Source of the DNA: Voacanga thouarsii
Taxonomy: Eukaryota > Streptophyta > Magnoliopsida > Gentianales > Apocynaceae
Assembly (NCBI GenBank): GCA_026120185.1
Contig: JANUWF010001179.1
Location: forward strand, 1,777,501-1,841,500
Direction: 5' to 3'
DNA length: 64,000 nucleotides
Shown: piece after piece, positions 22,135-33,853 of the stretch
Position numbering within the stretch: position 1 is the stretch's first letter
Layout of the letters: every line of letters starts with the position of its first letter
The notes under the pieces: generated by a model
Told to the model about the DNA's origin: nothing
Databases searched by the model: none
What the model saw: only the letters and a program-made list of their open reading frames with translations
Position numbers and translations under genes: made by a program

Positions 22135-23160
22135 CTAAAATCTTAGTAGTCTTTGATCCGTGAGTTCTTCAGTTTCTTGCTTGCTTCGTTCAGCTTGTTG
22201 CTTTTCAAGTTCCTCTTCTTTGGCATGAATGTACAGTGGTGGTGCCTTGTATTGTTCTTTCCCTCTTTCTTTTGAACTTCCTACATCATCATCATCTTTT
22301 CTTGAAGTATAAATATTAGATTCATCAAAGACAACATGTTTGGATTCTTCCACACATAGAGTTCTCTTATTGTACACTTTATATGCCTTTTTATTGGAAG
22401 AGTATCCAATAAATATAGCCTCATTGAATTTGCTATCAAATTTTCCAAGATTGTCTCGGGTATTAAGAACAAAACACTTGCAGCCAAATACTTTGAAATA
22501 AGAGATTGATGGAGTTTTGTCAAACATAAGCTCAAATGGTGTTTTTCTTAGAAATTGTCTCAACATTACTCTATTTATAATATAACATGTAATATTTACA
22601 ACTTCAACCCAAAAGTATTTTGGAGATCATAGATCTAGCTATTTCTTGCAAAGTTCGATTTTTTCTCTCAACAACACCGTTCTATTGAGGGGTTTTAGCA
22701 TCTAAAAAGTTGTGAAAGACTCTATTTTCATCACAAAAGTGTGTAAACTCACTATTGCAAAATTCTTCCCATTATCACTCCTGATGGAAATCAGTTTGCA
22801 TCCAATAGAATTTTGGACGCGCTTGAATAATTTTGAGAATTTAGAAAACACTTCATCTTTTTGTCTAAGAAATAAGGTCCATGTAAATCTTGAGAAATCA
22901 TCTACTAAAACATAAGCATACCTCTTACCACCAAGGTTAGTAGTCCTCATTGGTCTAAACAAATCCATATGTATTAATTCAAAAGGTTTTGAGGTAGAAA
23001 TCATTTTCTTGGGTTTGAAAGAAGTTTTGATTTATTTTCTAAATTGGCATGCATCACATATTTTGTTTTTATCAAACTTCATTTTAGGCAGTCCCCTAAC
23101 AAGCTCTTTTGAGGATAATTTGTTTAGCAAATCAAATGATATATGGCCTTATCTTCTATG
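22135..23160 (-). pseudogene. SIRE-like integrase remnant
   Basis: The GAG-pre-integrase zinc motif region has WHRR followed by GHIS near 23130. The core has IHMDLFRPM (first Asp), DDFSRFTW, RSDNGK (second Asp) and, after a stop in PQ-NGVVER, the catalytic Glu. The C-terminal part (22566-22135) has TPFELMFDKTPSISYFKVFGC cut across two lines, FIGYSSNKKAYKVYN and VVFDES. Several frames are needed to read it. Confidence 0.85.
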
Positions 23161-23199
23161 CCAAAAATAGCAATCATTGTCATACACAGAAAGACATCT

Positions 23200-24126
23200 A
23201 ATATTGTGAGCTATAAGATCATCAAGATAGAATACATAAATATTTCAAACATGGTTAGCAGCAAAGATTGTTTCATTATTTGAGATATTCATAATAGAGC
23301 AAGAATCTTTCTCAAAAATGACTTTGCAACCATTGTCACATAATTGACTAATGCTAAGCAAGTTATATTTCAGCTAATCAATTAATAACACTTGTTTGAT
23401 AATGATTAAAGATCCTTTACCAATGTTACAAATGCCAAGAATGTTTCCTTTCTTTTTGTCTCCAAAGGTAACAAATTCATCGGTTGTTGCTTGCACATCT
23501 TCTAATAGAGCTGCATTTCTAGTCATATGTCTTGAACATCCACTATCCAAGAGCTATATTGTGAAGCTCACTTTCTCTAATGAATGTACCTATACATGAG
23601 AAGGGAGAGTGATTTTTGGTACCCATATTTTCTTGGGTCCACGGGGATTAGTAGTGGTTCCTCTAATTTTCCAGACTGTTTTTGCACCAGATTTAACTTT
23701 CTTCTTAACATGACACCTAGATGCTTTGTGTCCAAATTTTTCACAATATGTGCAACACTTGTGTGTCATATATGATGAGGCAGCTTTTAAAAAGTGAGAT
23801 TTGTAATTCTTGGCTTTGATCTCATGCCTATAATCTCGACCATTTCTGTTTCCAGCTATGTGTTGAGCGCCAAGCAATTTTTCCAAGTTGTTTTTGCCAT
23901 TTGTAAACTTTTCAATGCATGTAGTGAGATCATCGATTCTATTTTTCATATTGCCAAAATTGCTAACCATAATTTCAAGAGAATAGATTTTATCACAAAA
24001 GCATTCATTTTCTAGAGACACATAATGCAAGGCAGTAATGATAATATTTTTTTCCATATTTGCACACATATGTGACTGAATAAAGACTTTGTTCTCATTT
24101 AACGGCTTTGCATTCTCATCTAACAA
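23200..24126 (-). pseudogene. SIRE-like gag-pol linker and protease remnant
   Basis: The frame 24126-23590 has a CCHC knuckle (CTYCEKFGHKASRC) and KIWVPK. After a stop the reading continues into the aspartic protease with LLDSGCSRHMT (DSG at 23539-23547). The catalytic triplet is intact, but in-frame stops flank the domain. The protease would cleave the polyprotein in a working element. Confidence 0.85.
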
Positions 24127-24418
24127 TCAATCAATTTTCATCTTCATCTCTTTATTTTTTTTTTCTAGTCAACTTTTTCAGTTCATGAAACATGTCAATT
24201 AATAATTCACTAGGATCATCATGCTTTTCATGATCAGAATTATGTAAATTAGATATGGAATTGGTGATAGTGGGATTTACCTCATTTTCCATTACCATGA
24301 AGCATATGTTAGCGTCTCATTTTCGGAGTCTCCATCTTCCTTAGACTTGGACTCATTTTGGTCCTAAGTTCCTATTAATTCTTTGCCTTTCTTTACTTTC
24401 AGATCCTTCTTCTTCTTT

Positions 24419-25376
24419 TTAAGCATTTCCTTCTTTTTCTTTAGCTATTGGGTAGTCAACAATGAAATGTGACGTACTCTTGCATTCATAGCATTGAGGC
24501 TTAAATGATGAGGTATGTCTCTTTCTTTTCACGAACTTCTTTCCTCTTTTAAAGTTTTCTTTGTTGAACATTCTTTTGAATTTCTTTGCAATTATTCCCA
24601 ATTCTTCGATGTGTACTTCAATCTTATCACCACTATCCGATTAACTACTTTCAGCTTCCTCATTTGCAACTTCCAGTGCTATTCCCCTTTTTCCTTTATT
24701 ATGATCATCAGATTCTTGAAACCTCTTGAGTTTCATTTTAATCATTAGGAGAGAGCTAATCAGGTCTTCAATTGGTAAGGATTTTAGATCCTTAGATTCT
24801 TCCACAGCTAGTGCTTTCGGTTGCCAACTCTTAGGCAATGCATTTAGAATTTTTTTGTTTTATTCACTAAGGGAATAAACTTTCCCATAGGTTTTAAGTC
24901 TATTGACAATATTTGTAAATCTGGTAAATATATCAGTTATACTTTCATTTGACTTCATCGTGAACAATTCATAATCATGAATTAAGAATCCTAACTTAGA
25001 TTTCCTCACTTGATTTGTTCTCTCATAGGTGACTTTAAGTAATCTCTGCATATCATGGGCTGAATCACAACTACTAACTCGGTTATATTCAGTGGCATCA
25101 AGAGCACAACACAGAATATTCATTACTTGAAAGTTTAATGTCATTTTGGCATTATCTTCAGCATCAAATCATCCTTTGTTTAGGAACTTTTTTGCCGTCA
25201 ACAAATTTTAACGGGACAAATGGACCATTTTCAATCAGATTCCACAACTCAAAGTTGATTGAATAAACATAAATCTTCATTCTATATTTTCAAAAAGTAT
25301 AATTTTTTTCATTGAATAAAGAAGGTCAATTTGTTGTGGATCCTTTAATATATGGAAGAGCATATGAGTTTGCCAT
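24419..25376 (-). pseudogene. SIRE-like gag remnant
   Basis: Start ATG at 25376, just inside the PBS (M-A-N-S-Y-A). Stops follow, then the UBN2-type capsid region: MKIYVYSINFELWNLI near 25280, and the open part 25144-24860 with RVSSCDSAHDMQ and NESITDIFTRFTNIVNRL. A first zinc knuckle near 24480 reads CYECKSTSHFIVDY, with the last Cys replaced by Tyr. It is split over at least three frames. Confidence 0.85.
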
Positions 25377-25424
25377 AGGGATCTTTTTTACATAGTTATT
25401 AAACCGAAAACAGAGTAGTCCAAT

Positions 25425-25436
25425 GCTCTGATACCA
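25425..25436 (-). other. primer binding site, SIRE-like element
   Basis: Minus strand reads TGGTATCAGAGC, complementary to the initiator tRNA-Met 3' end, two bases inside the 5' LTR. This is the usual Copia primer. Confidence 0.92.
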
Positions 25437-25438
25437 AA

Positions 25439-26720
25439 TAAAAAACCTTAGAGAGGGGTGAATAAGGTTTTTAGCACATTTAAAATGCTCTTTGAAAAAT
25501 CTATTTTGAGAAACTCCTCAGAATTTTAGATCGAAGAGACTTGCTACAACAAAAAGCTTCCGAAATGATTTAGGGATTACTTACACTCTATATAAGACAG
25601 GACACACCATGCAATTAATACTAGAGTGGAAATGAGTTGGCGAGAACTATAAAGGTTTCTTTTGAGAGATTAAAAAGAATTTTGTACAATGAAGATTGCA
25701 ACTAACCGAAATTAAATGCAGAGAGAGATAACACAGGATTTATAGTGGTTTGATCTACGAAGATCTACATCCACTACCTTAAGCTCACACTTAAGGATTT
25801 TCAACCAGATTTTATTCACCCAACTTAATGATATCAATCTACACCAAATACAAGAGAAGATCACCACACTTGATTTTACCAAAACCCCTCAATCAACAAA
25901 CAAATCAAGGTTCACCCCAAATGGGTTTTACACTACAACCCTAATACATAAAGATGAGTGTAGTATTGAGGTGAAAATGGCTCATTCTTTTGAGCAGATA
26001 TACAAAGAAAAATGAGCTCAAACAATCTTTACCTTTTCGACACAATTTTATTTCACTTTGAAGCATTATGAAAAATAAGATTTTTGTATTCTATAGAGCA
26101 AGAGTGTTTCTTAGAAAGATAGAACAAAAATCTACTTTCAAATTGAGTTTTTAAAACCTTTAATAGAGGCAAAATGTAGAGTTCCAACGGCCAGAAAACG
26201 GCTAGTTTTTCGCTGTTAGATTTGCCAGAGTTTTGGACTTAAGTTTTGGGCGATGGTGCATCAAATGTAGTCCACAATTGCACTTTTTCAAGCAGAATCG
26301 ATTTGATACTGTTCACAGGATTTTGGACGAAGCTTTTGGATGCAGGGTCATCTAAATTATTTAATCCAAAATTCTGAGGACTTAAAACTTTGAAATCTTT
26401 TTGTTTTAGTGCTTCAATATGGAATTAAACTGAATCATAAGGTAAAGAAGATTTAGGAATTTATACAGATAATACCTTAACAAGGATTCCTAGTCTAAGG
26501 TTCTTCCATAATGAATTCTTGGTATGTAGTCTCTTAAGCTTGATCTTCTACTTGATTGCCCATTCTCGGATTCTATTGCTCAAGAGTTACTAGCAATCTT
26601 ATTTGCACGGCTTGGAAGAATTGAGGACAAACATGTCCTATAACATGTAGATCACACAAGTTAGTCCTTATCAATATTTGTTATAAGTTAAAATACAAGA
26701 GAACGCCCTTAGGGCTAACA
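25439..26720 (-). repeat. SIRE-like 5' LTR, full length
   Basis: 1282 bp. On the minus strand it starts TGTTAGCCCTAAGGGCG at 26720 and ends ...TTTTTTA at 25439 (final CA to TA). The 569-bp 3' LTR matches its first part. Confidence 0.85.
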
Positions 26721-26986
26721 CTTGTCATAAGTAAAATTGAGTTCTTAGTCATTTGATAAAACTGGGCATTTCATTAAAGTAAGACTATTGTGCCATGATT
26801 TTTAATGTGGAGTGATTTACCTTGAATCAGTAAGTAGTTTACTCACATCATTGGTATAACCATATTTCAAATACGTAGAACTGGACCTGTAGTAGTGGTC
26901 TCTCTTAAAGTATTGTAATTATAGAGACCAGACTATTATTACTATAGCGTGAATGGATACCTTCATACTTGAGTATGAGTTGGTGA
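26721..26986 (+). repeat. element B 5' LTR, proximal segment
   Basis: CTTGTCATAAGTAAAATTGAG onward matches 55352-55605 of the 3' LTR, except for a ~20-bp segment that the 3' LTR lacks near 55490. It is cut on the left by the SIRE insertion and on the right by the Tekay-like solo LTR. Confidence 0.85.
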
Positions 26987-29900
26987 TGTGAAACCCCAGT
27001 TGAAACCAACCTTAGAGTAAGGGGGTTGGGATGCATATCACATTTTATTGAATATTTAAATATATTTTTATATGATTTTATATGCTTTGGATTTGTGATT
27101 TGTAGCCTAGAAGGCTTGATTGTGTTTATTGAGTAAGAAAGGGCAAAATAGTAATTTTTGCTTGGGGTGAAAATAGAGAGATAGCTTGAGGATTAAATAG
27201 GAAAAATATTTTGGAGAGAAAATAAGAACAAGAGTTATTGTGGTTTAGTGGTTAGAGCTTTGGAATTAATTCTTGAGGTCTTGAGTTCAAATTCCATCAT
27301 TTGAGTCTTTGCATGATTGAATTTTATTTTTATTTAAGGAGGCTATTTTCGGCCTTGTATGCTTTAGGGAAGAGTAGAGGTGTTGACCTAGAGGAGACAT
27401 GATAGGAATGTCCTAATCCTAATCTTGTGCCCTACGAAAATTTCTAAGGGAATTCATATCCTTCTTTATCCTTAGTTTTTCTTACTTCTTAATTCATTAA
27501 GTTGTTCAATTTATTCAAGCTAATTCTATTCCAGAAAATTCTAGCAAAGTGTTGTGGCTTTGAAGGTTCAAAAATATCTAAGTGTAAGACATCTTGTGAG
27601 CCAAAAATGGGTAGGAGTTTTGGAAGGTTCCCAAGAGAATTAATCTCCATGGTTGAACCTTCAAAACTCCACCCTAGCTATGTTCATTTTCTTCATGAAG
27701 TAATCTGGAATTTTTCCAGCTTCTTGTTCAGTCCATGTGTCAAAATTTTCAACCATCATTCCATCCCAAATGCTGCCAGAAAAATAGCCCTCTTGATCAG
27801 CTTGATGTCTGAAATTATAAGGCCAAAACCAGACTGCACAAATGCTATGCAAACCAGGAAATTTTCTGGACAAATTCGCAGTTTTGGTGAACCTAAACCA
27901 AGTTGTTTTCTTTCAGTTTTTCACCCAGCATCTTAGCCACATTTTTCCTCCATGAAGAAGGCTGGAAACCAGCCTTAAAAGACCTCTGAATGCCCCATCA
28001 AATCCTCTGCAAACTGACTGAACAATGGCAGCTAAATCTGCCCAGAAAAATTTCAGCAAACTTTCGAAACTGTTTAGGAATTTTTCCAGCTTTACTTCTC
28101 CTTCAGTCTTGTCCGAAACCTCCACCATTTTTCTATACAAACTTCCCTTGAACAGCCATGAACTGAGCATCATCATCTTCCCCAACATTCTGCTCAAAAA
28201 CCAGTCCCATGGCTGCCCTAAAATATCTCCAATAATCACTCCAATCAAGCCATTGATTGGAGACCAAAATTCCAGCAAACCTAATTAGTAAACTACCATA
28301 AATCAACCCTCAAACAACCAGAAATCTCTTCACCATTGTTTGCCATATTTTTGGCCACCATTAAGCTTCTTCAAGCACTTTCATTCCAGCAAAATCCCCA
28401 GCCAACTCAGCCAGCCATTAGAGCTTCCCAAAAGCTCTCCTCCATCAAATATCTTCTTACCATATTTTGTTTCCAAATTTGATTCCCTAAAATATTCTTT
28501 TAGGATTTCAAGCAAGCAGCTTTCCTTTTCCTCTCAAACTAGAAAAATCAACTATCAAAACCTCTCAAACAATTTGGCCACTCTAATCCCACAGAATTTC
28601 GGCCAGCTTCAATCAAATCCTATCCATTCTCTTCAACCTTCAAGAACACCTAGAACACCAAGAACACCTACTAGCATCCATATGCCTAATACCACTCCAA
28701 ACCACTCCAATCTTCTCCAAAAACTCCAGATCACACCTACTCCACCCCTTGAAACCACTTTTGCAATTTTTAACATCAAACTTCGAAATCCAACTCTCTC
28801 TTTTGGATCGAAAAACCAGTATTTTGTGAAGGCTTAAGAACACCTTCAAAGTAAGCATGATCAATCACCCCACCTTCTCTCATCTTCAACTTCTAATGAA
28901 TATATGTATATATAAACATACTAATGGACTCTCTTTTCCTCTTCTCTCTCTCTCTTGGCCGAATGCTCTCTCTCTCTCTTGGCCGAATGGTTTCTTCAAC
29001 CATGGCCATATTTTCTTCATCTCTCTTGGACAGATCAAATCTCCTAAGAGTTGGATCCCTTCGAAACTACTCCAAGGTAGTCATCAATCAAGTAAGCCTC
29101 TTCAACCCTCTCTTTAAATTCTAGATTCATGTCTCCTAGGATGATATTGGAAGGAGATGGATTATGATTAGGGTTTGAGCATGTGTTGTTGTGATGAGTT
29201 GAGATTGAAGCATGAATAAATGTGTGTATATAATGAAGATGGGATTGATGTATGAGTTGATTGTTTTGGTTGATTGTATGGCATTTTTAGGGTTTAATGC
29301 ATGTCTCCATGTCGTGAGTGGTATATGTGATCAAGCATGTTAGAGATTATGTCACCTTTGGTGAATAGGGTTTATGTTCATGTATGATTGTTAAGGCCAT
29401 GAATATAGTTATGTTAGTAGAGTTTGGATAATGTCTTGGTAAATTTAGATCTATGTCTTTGTTCATGTTTTGGATGATTTGATGAATTGGAGAGGAGTAT
29501 ATGTTCATGATTATGATTAGCAATGGAAATATGATCATGACCTTGTTGTCCCTAAGCTAATTTTATTTCATCAATAAAATGATTATTACTATAATTTCTT
29601 CTAGTAAATTTTGAAAACCCTAGGAAAATGTGGATTTGGTCTTTTATATACAATAGTGATATTTTAGTCAAATAAATGATAACTTTTATTAAAGAAATAA
29701 AATATATAGATTTTATATAAAATAAAATATATAGAAAAAAATAATAAAGCCTTTCATATGAATATTCATAATAGGTAAAATATTAATTTTGTAAGTCTTA
29801 TATTCATAAGTGCTATTAAAATTTATTTATTATCTTTCAATCAAAACCCATTAAAATTTGCTTACAACTAATTTTAGTTACCAATTATTTTCTAGCAAAT

Positions 29901-31295
29901 AATTATTAATAGATTATTATTTTACCTAATACCACCTAGGATCCTTTATCAAATAAACTCTAATTTATTTTTAGCAAGATTTAGACCTTCAACTTATTAG
30001 TACCTATTTCCAAAACCCTAATTATTTTAATATCAAACTAGACTTAGTTTATAAACCCTTTTATTTATTATCTAGCCTTAAAGCTTGGGACACTAGGGAC
30101 ATGATTGGGGTAAGTTGAGCTAGTTTTATTTGTAAAAGTGAATTTTGCCTTGAGTTTAGTTATGATTTATATTTACCCCAGGTGGGGTTAGGTTAGCTGT
30201 TGAAGACCCTTATTTTATCTCAAGCTAAGGATCAGGTAAGCTCCTGCATAAAACCTGATTGATGTAAAATGGTTCTATGGCAAGCCAATTGTGGAGTGCG
30301 TGGTCACTTATTTCTGTAAAGGCAATTGAGAATTATCTCCTTTCTTATTTCAATCAAATAAATTATTTGAAAATCAATAAGCAGATTTACTCAAACTCTA
30401 AACTCTTTCTAAAACTAGCTTTGTCTCAAACTTTGAAAATTCTTAATTGCCATTTTTAAGTGGAGCTATGTTTTATTCATTTTCCCAAGTGGGATAAATT
30501 ACGTTGAGTACTCAATAAGAATGCATTGCTAGGACTAGTCTTTGAAGAGTTAGGGTAAGTCTCTCAGTAGGTGGCCGCCTCTGAGGGGTGAGTCCTTCCC
30601 GGATAAGATGTCAATTCAGTTGGTCGTGTCGATCTGAGCTAGCAGTTTTCAGTCAAGTGTACTGTGTGTTACCGGAATGGACAACCGATTTTGTTTGGGT
30701 GTAGAGATGGAGGAGTATCTCACCCGGTAGGCCGATCACCTACTTTTTGTCAGTCTGCACAAAGTGTGGCATTCTGACCGTTGTATGGTTGTGGGGCCCA
30801 ACGTGTGGTAACCCATGACCACCTTTTTGAGTGGTTGATTTTATTGAACATGTATGGTTGGAAAAGCCAAAACACCACTCTTGATTTGACTATTGTTTAT
30901 TACTTGCTAGTATTTCTCATATGAGGATTTTACACTTTACATTCATGAACTGTTTTCATTGGACACTCAAAGCATACACGGACTTACTGAAATTTTTATC
31001 TCATCACCCTTTTTATCATGATTTCAGGTTGATCCTGTTGTGGGGATGAGTAGCTAGTTGTTTCCTACCTTGGAAGATTTTCTGATATTTATTTTTATGT
31101 AATACTTTGGGAGTTGAGAGTGAATAATTTCTATTATAGATTTGTTTATGAATTCTTGGATTATAATAAGTTTTAACTTTAAAGTATTATTTTTATTCTA
31201 TTATTTTGATTGTGTGACTTAGTTATAAAGACCCTTTGTCCTTTGGACGGGGCGACATCCCCGGCCCTGTCGGGCCTAGGTAGTGGGGTGTTACA
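26987..31295 (+). mobile_element. solo LTR, Tekay/Del-like Gypsy (copy 2)
   Basis: Starts TGTGAAACCCC and ends GGGTGTTACA; 4309 bp. Flanks are GGTGA (26982-26986) and GGTGG (31296-31300), one mismatch; the uninterrupted 3' LTR has GGTGG. It carries the A/B-box-like pair (27241-27295), a GTAAGCTCCTGCATAA block (30236), the TTGAGTACTCAA palindrome (30504-30515) and the GACGGGGCGACATCC end block. Frames within (27502-27936, 28340-28837) show no domain. The 28943-28990 stretch repeats a CTCTCTCTCTTGGCCGAATG unit twice. Confidence 0.8.
27241..27295 (+). promoter_or_regulatory. tRNA-like A/B-box pair in Tekay-like LTR
   Basis: TGGTTTAGTGGTTAGAGC (A-box-like, D-arm-like) is followed about 25 bases later by GAGTTCAAATTCC, a decayed B box (canonical GGTTCGANTCC). 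The same pair occurs on the minus strand at 41875-41929. No complete tRNA fold is present. Confidence 0.4.
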
Positions 31296-31300
31296 GGTGG

Positions 31301-32627
31301 TCTGGCGAAGCTAATATTTTATACTTTGATATATGTTGGGTGAGATTGCTTTTGTGAGGTCAATATCCTTGTACATTGACGTATTACTCTAGTTACTTAA
31401 AACGGGCTCATGCAATAGAGTTTCTATACTTCACTTAGTGAAGTTAAATCACCCCCTTTGTGATTGTCCAGGATAATCTAATGATCTAGGGCCTTGGGAA
31501 AGTGACTCTAGAAAGTGTGCTTTTGGATAACTTCCAATGATAAGCAAGTACATTCAAGTAAGTCATGGATTATCGGACTAAAGATCTAAGGATGGTAGAT
31601 GTCTTTGATATTGGTGTTAGTACATTTACCCTGTCTCATTGATGAGTGTTATATAGAGAGGTATTTCCATCAATTCACCTGTAAGTCGGAGACATTGCTT
31701 TAGTAATATTATTCTTGGAGTCAATATTTTCATATGGTGATAAATGAAAATATTTAAAATAATAAAATGTAACTATTTAATAGTAAGGGCATTTTGGTCA
31801 TTTTATTAGCTATGAATAATATGTCTCTTGGTCCCCGGAGTAGCTCAAGTTACCTTGGTGTTATTTAGACATAGTCTGGGCTTGGTGGATAATTATTTGG
31901 AAGAAAAATAAAATTTATTATAAAAGTCCAATTAGGGATGGGTTTTGATAAGGCCCAAAAAAGATAATTAATTAATTAAAAAAATTGGGCTAAAATAAAT
32001 TAATTAATTGGGCTAATATATGTTGACATATATTAAGAGTCCAGTTAGAATTAATTAATTAGTCTTGAATTTTTAATGAGGCACAGAAAAAATACTTAAT
32101 TAATTAAGAGAATTAAGCCAGTGTTGTACCGGTTTTTTAGCACAACACCTAGCCCAATTGGGCTTGGTGATTTCGGCCATTAGTGCTTTGAATGTCCTAA
32201 GGCTGGCCAAAATATGTATGAAAGAAAAAACAAGCGTTGTGCAATTTTGAATGAATTAGAGTGTGCCGCCTCCTTTGATTTTTCTCTTCCACATTCTTTC
32301 TCTTCCCTCTTTCAAGTAGAGTGTTTTTATCCTAAAAAGGAGCTTTCACCAAGCAAACGCCTAGAGTAAGGTAGAGTCATACTCTGGAAGACAAAGAGAA
32401 GAAGCTTGGAAATGCTTAATGTGTAGGAGTAGAAGAATAGTGGGAGTTCCAGTTGAACAGCAGACGCCTCCTTCTTCTCTTCCAACACAAGTTTCAGTGC
32501 AACCCGGCCCCTTGTTGGTTAATCCGAGACCAATAAGGAAAAGTAAGTACTCTGTCCTTGATATGGCTCGAAAAACTAAAAATTTTCTACTGCGTTTTTC
32601 CTTTGATAGTTTTCCGCGATTCCTTCA
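31301..32627 (+). repeat. element B 5' LTR, distal segment
   Basis: Resumes with TCTGGCGAAGC and matches 55606-56946 in order, ending GATTCCTTCA directly before the PBS. It contains the leader exon at 32419. Confidence 0.88.
32419..32542 (+). CDS. LTR-encoded basic leader exon of element B
   Basis: ATG then M-C-R-S-R-R-I-V-G-V-P-V-E-Q-Q, 41 codons plus one base, to a strong donor GTAAGT at 32543 (phase 1). The matching acceptor is CAG at 37707-37709, followed by AA and the gag ATG (37712), which restores the frame, so a spliced mRNA would encode leader-Gag. The intron would remove the PBS at 32630. The 3' LTR copy (56739) keeps R-R-S-R-R-L-V-G-V-P but has lost its start (ATA), has a stop, and its donor is AT. 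The alternative is a chance frame in U5; the repeated phase argues against that. Confidence 0.6.
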
Positions 32628-32629
32628 AG

Positions 32630-32641
32630 TGGTATTAGAGA
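32630..32641 (+). other. primer binding site, element B
   Basis: TGGTATTAGAGA two bases after the 5' LTR; the canonical form is TGGTATCAGAGC. One change is C to T. Confidence 0.85.
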
Positions 32642-33853
32642 CACGATTTTCATCTAGAAGCATGTACTAGGGTTAAAACTAGAAAATATGGTTCCTTTAC
32701 TATTAAAAAATGAATCTTTTGTAATTTCATGTGATCCCTCATACATTGGTTTTCTAGAATTCATGTACACCTCACGGTTAGAGGCATAGGATCATGTATT
32801 TTAATGGTTTTCCTATTGTTTTTTTTTTTTTAAGTAGATTCGTTGTACGCCTTGTGATTAGAGGCATAGATACTTGTAAATGTGTGTTTTTATGCTTGGT
32901 TTAGTTAGTGTTTCTTTGCATTCTTTTAACATGTAAATTTTAAGGATTAGAAGAACGTGATTGCTGAAATTGTTGAAGGGCGAAAAATGGCTGAAAAGCA
33001 TGATTTTTTTTCAAAAATCGGCGAACTCCAGATCAGGCCCGACACTAAGAGGGCTGATCGAACCAAGTGCTAGGTCCACTCTACCTAGCCAGAGTTTTTG
33101 GAGAAATAGAGCAGACTCGGCGCCAGGTGGGCCCAATGGACCAAGCGCCAGGTCCACTCTGCCTAGAGGTAATTGTGGACAAATTGTCCAAGAACTAGGA
33201 GAGCACTGCTGAAGTTTTGTTCCTCAAATTTTCCTTGATGTAATCATGTTTTGAAACCATTGTATGAGGTTAATTTTCTGCAATAGTTTTATTTATCTAT
33301 AGATGAATAATTTGCATGAAAATGAATAGTAAATGATCGAACCATTTTATGATTAAACAAGATTATTGCTTTTTAATTCATGATATTTAATCCATTGTTC
33401 GGTCACCTAGGAATAAATGAATAGTTTGAGCATAAAAAAAATTACTTTTGATATCATGCTTATTTCGTTTTTGTGATCAAATGCGGAAGTTCTTGTGAGA
33501 CTAAAGTCTCACAAGATAGGATAGTATTTTGATAAAACGTTTTAATCTAAGAAACTTTAAAATAAAAGAATTCATGGTTAATTCTCTTAAACGGTAAAAT
33601 CCATGACATAGAGAATAATGTTGAACTTAAGGTTATTTAATAAAGTTTTACTTGGTTATTAACTTAGAATAATAAAATAAATTCGTAGTTTATTCTCTCA
33701 AAGGATTTAATCCTTGACATAGAGAATAATATTGAATTTTAGATTTTTACTAAAGTTAATGAAACCATAAGATTATAGAAAACGTTTTTTGGGCTAAAAA
33801 CTCTATTTTCAATAAAAGATTAAGTAGGAGAGGGGTTCCAACAACCCTATAGC
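32642..33853 (+). other. element B untranslated leader, structured
   Basis: No domain is encoded. A ~28-bp direct repeat, CCAAG(T/C)GC(T/C)AGGTCCACTCT, occurs at 33062-33091 and 33139-33168 in a locally GC-rich patch. Two stem-loops containing TGACATAGAGAAT lie at 33581-33616 and 33690-33729. It ends in a TAAGTAGGAGAGGGGTTCC block shared with element A (about 48262). It would lie within the putative leader intron. Confidence 0.6.
33690..33729 (+). promoter_or_regulatory. leader stem-loop, element B copy 2
   Basis: TTATTCTC (33690-33697) pairs with GAGAATAA (33722-33729). Inside, AAGGATT (33701-33707) pairs with AATCCTT (33709-33715). A weaker sister copy is at 33581-33616 (ATTCTC/GAGAAT). 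Equivalent loops with changed bases occur in element A. Confidence 0.5.

Larger units (their letters stand above)
10165..26720 (-). mobile_element. SIRE/Maximus-like Copia retrotransposon, decayed, with LARD insertion
   Basis: Minus-strand order: 5' LTR (26720-25439), PBS, gag, protease, integrase, RT, RNase H, extra ORF, PPT-like tracts, truncated 3' LTR (10733-10165). It spans 16.6 kb, or about 10.3 kb without the 6.25-kb insertion at 12852-19098. The extra 3' ORF, the two GGGGAGA-type tracts and the Pol order place it in the SIRE lineage. The right flank CTTGT (26721-26725) continues as the family-B LTR, so it inserted into element B's 5' LTR. The left TSD is missing because the 3' LTR is truncated. 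Confidence 0.85.

Noticed and set aside
27502..28837. Long-looking open frames (144 and 165 codons) taken as host genes.
   Set aside because: They lie inside a 4.3-kb solo LTR, have overlapping frames on both strands, show low-complexity Pro/Ser/Leu content and no domain, and are not kept open in the homologous LTR copies.
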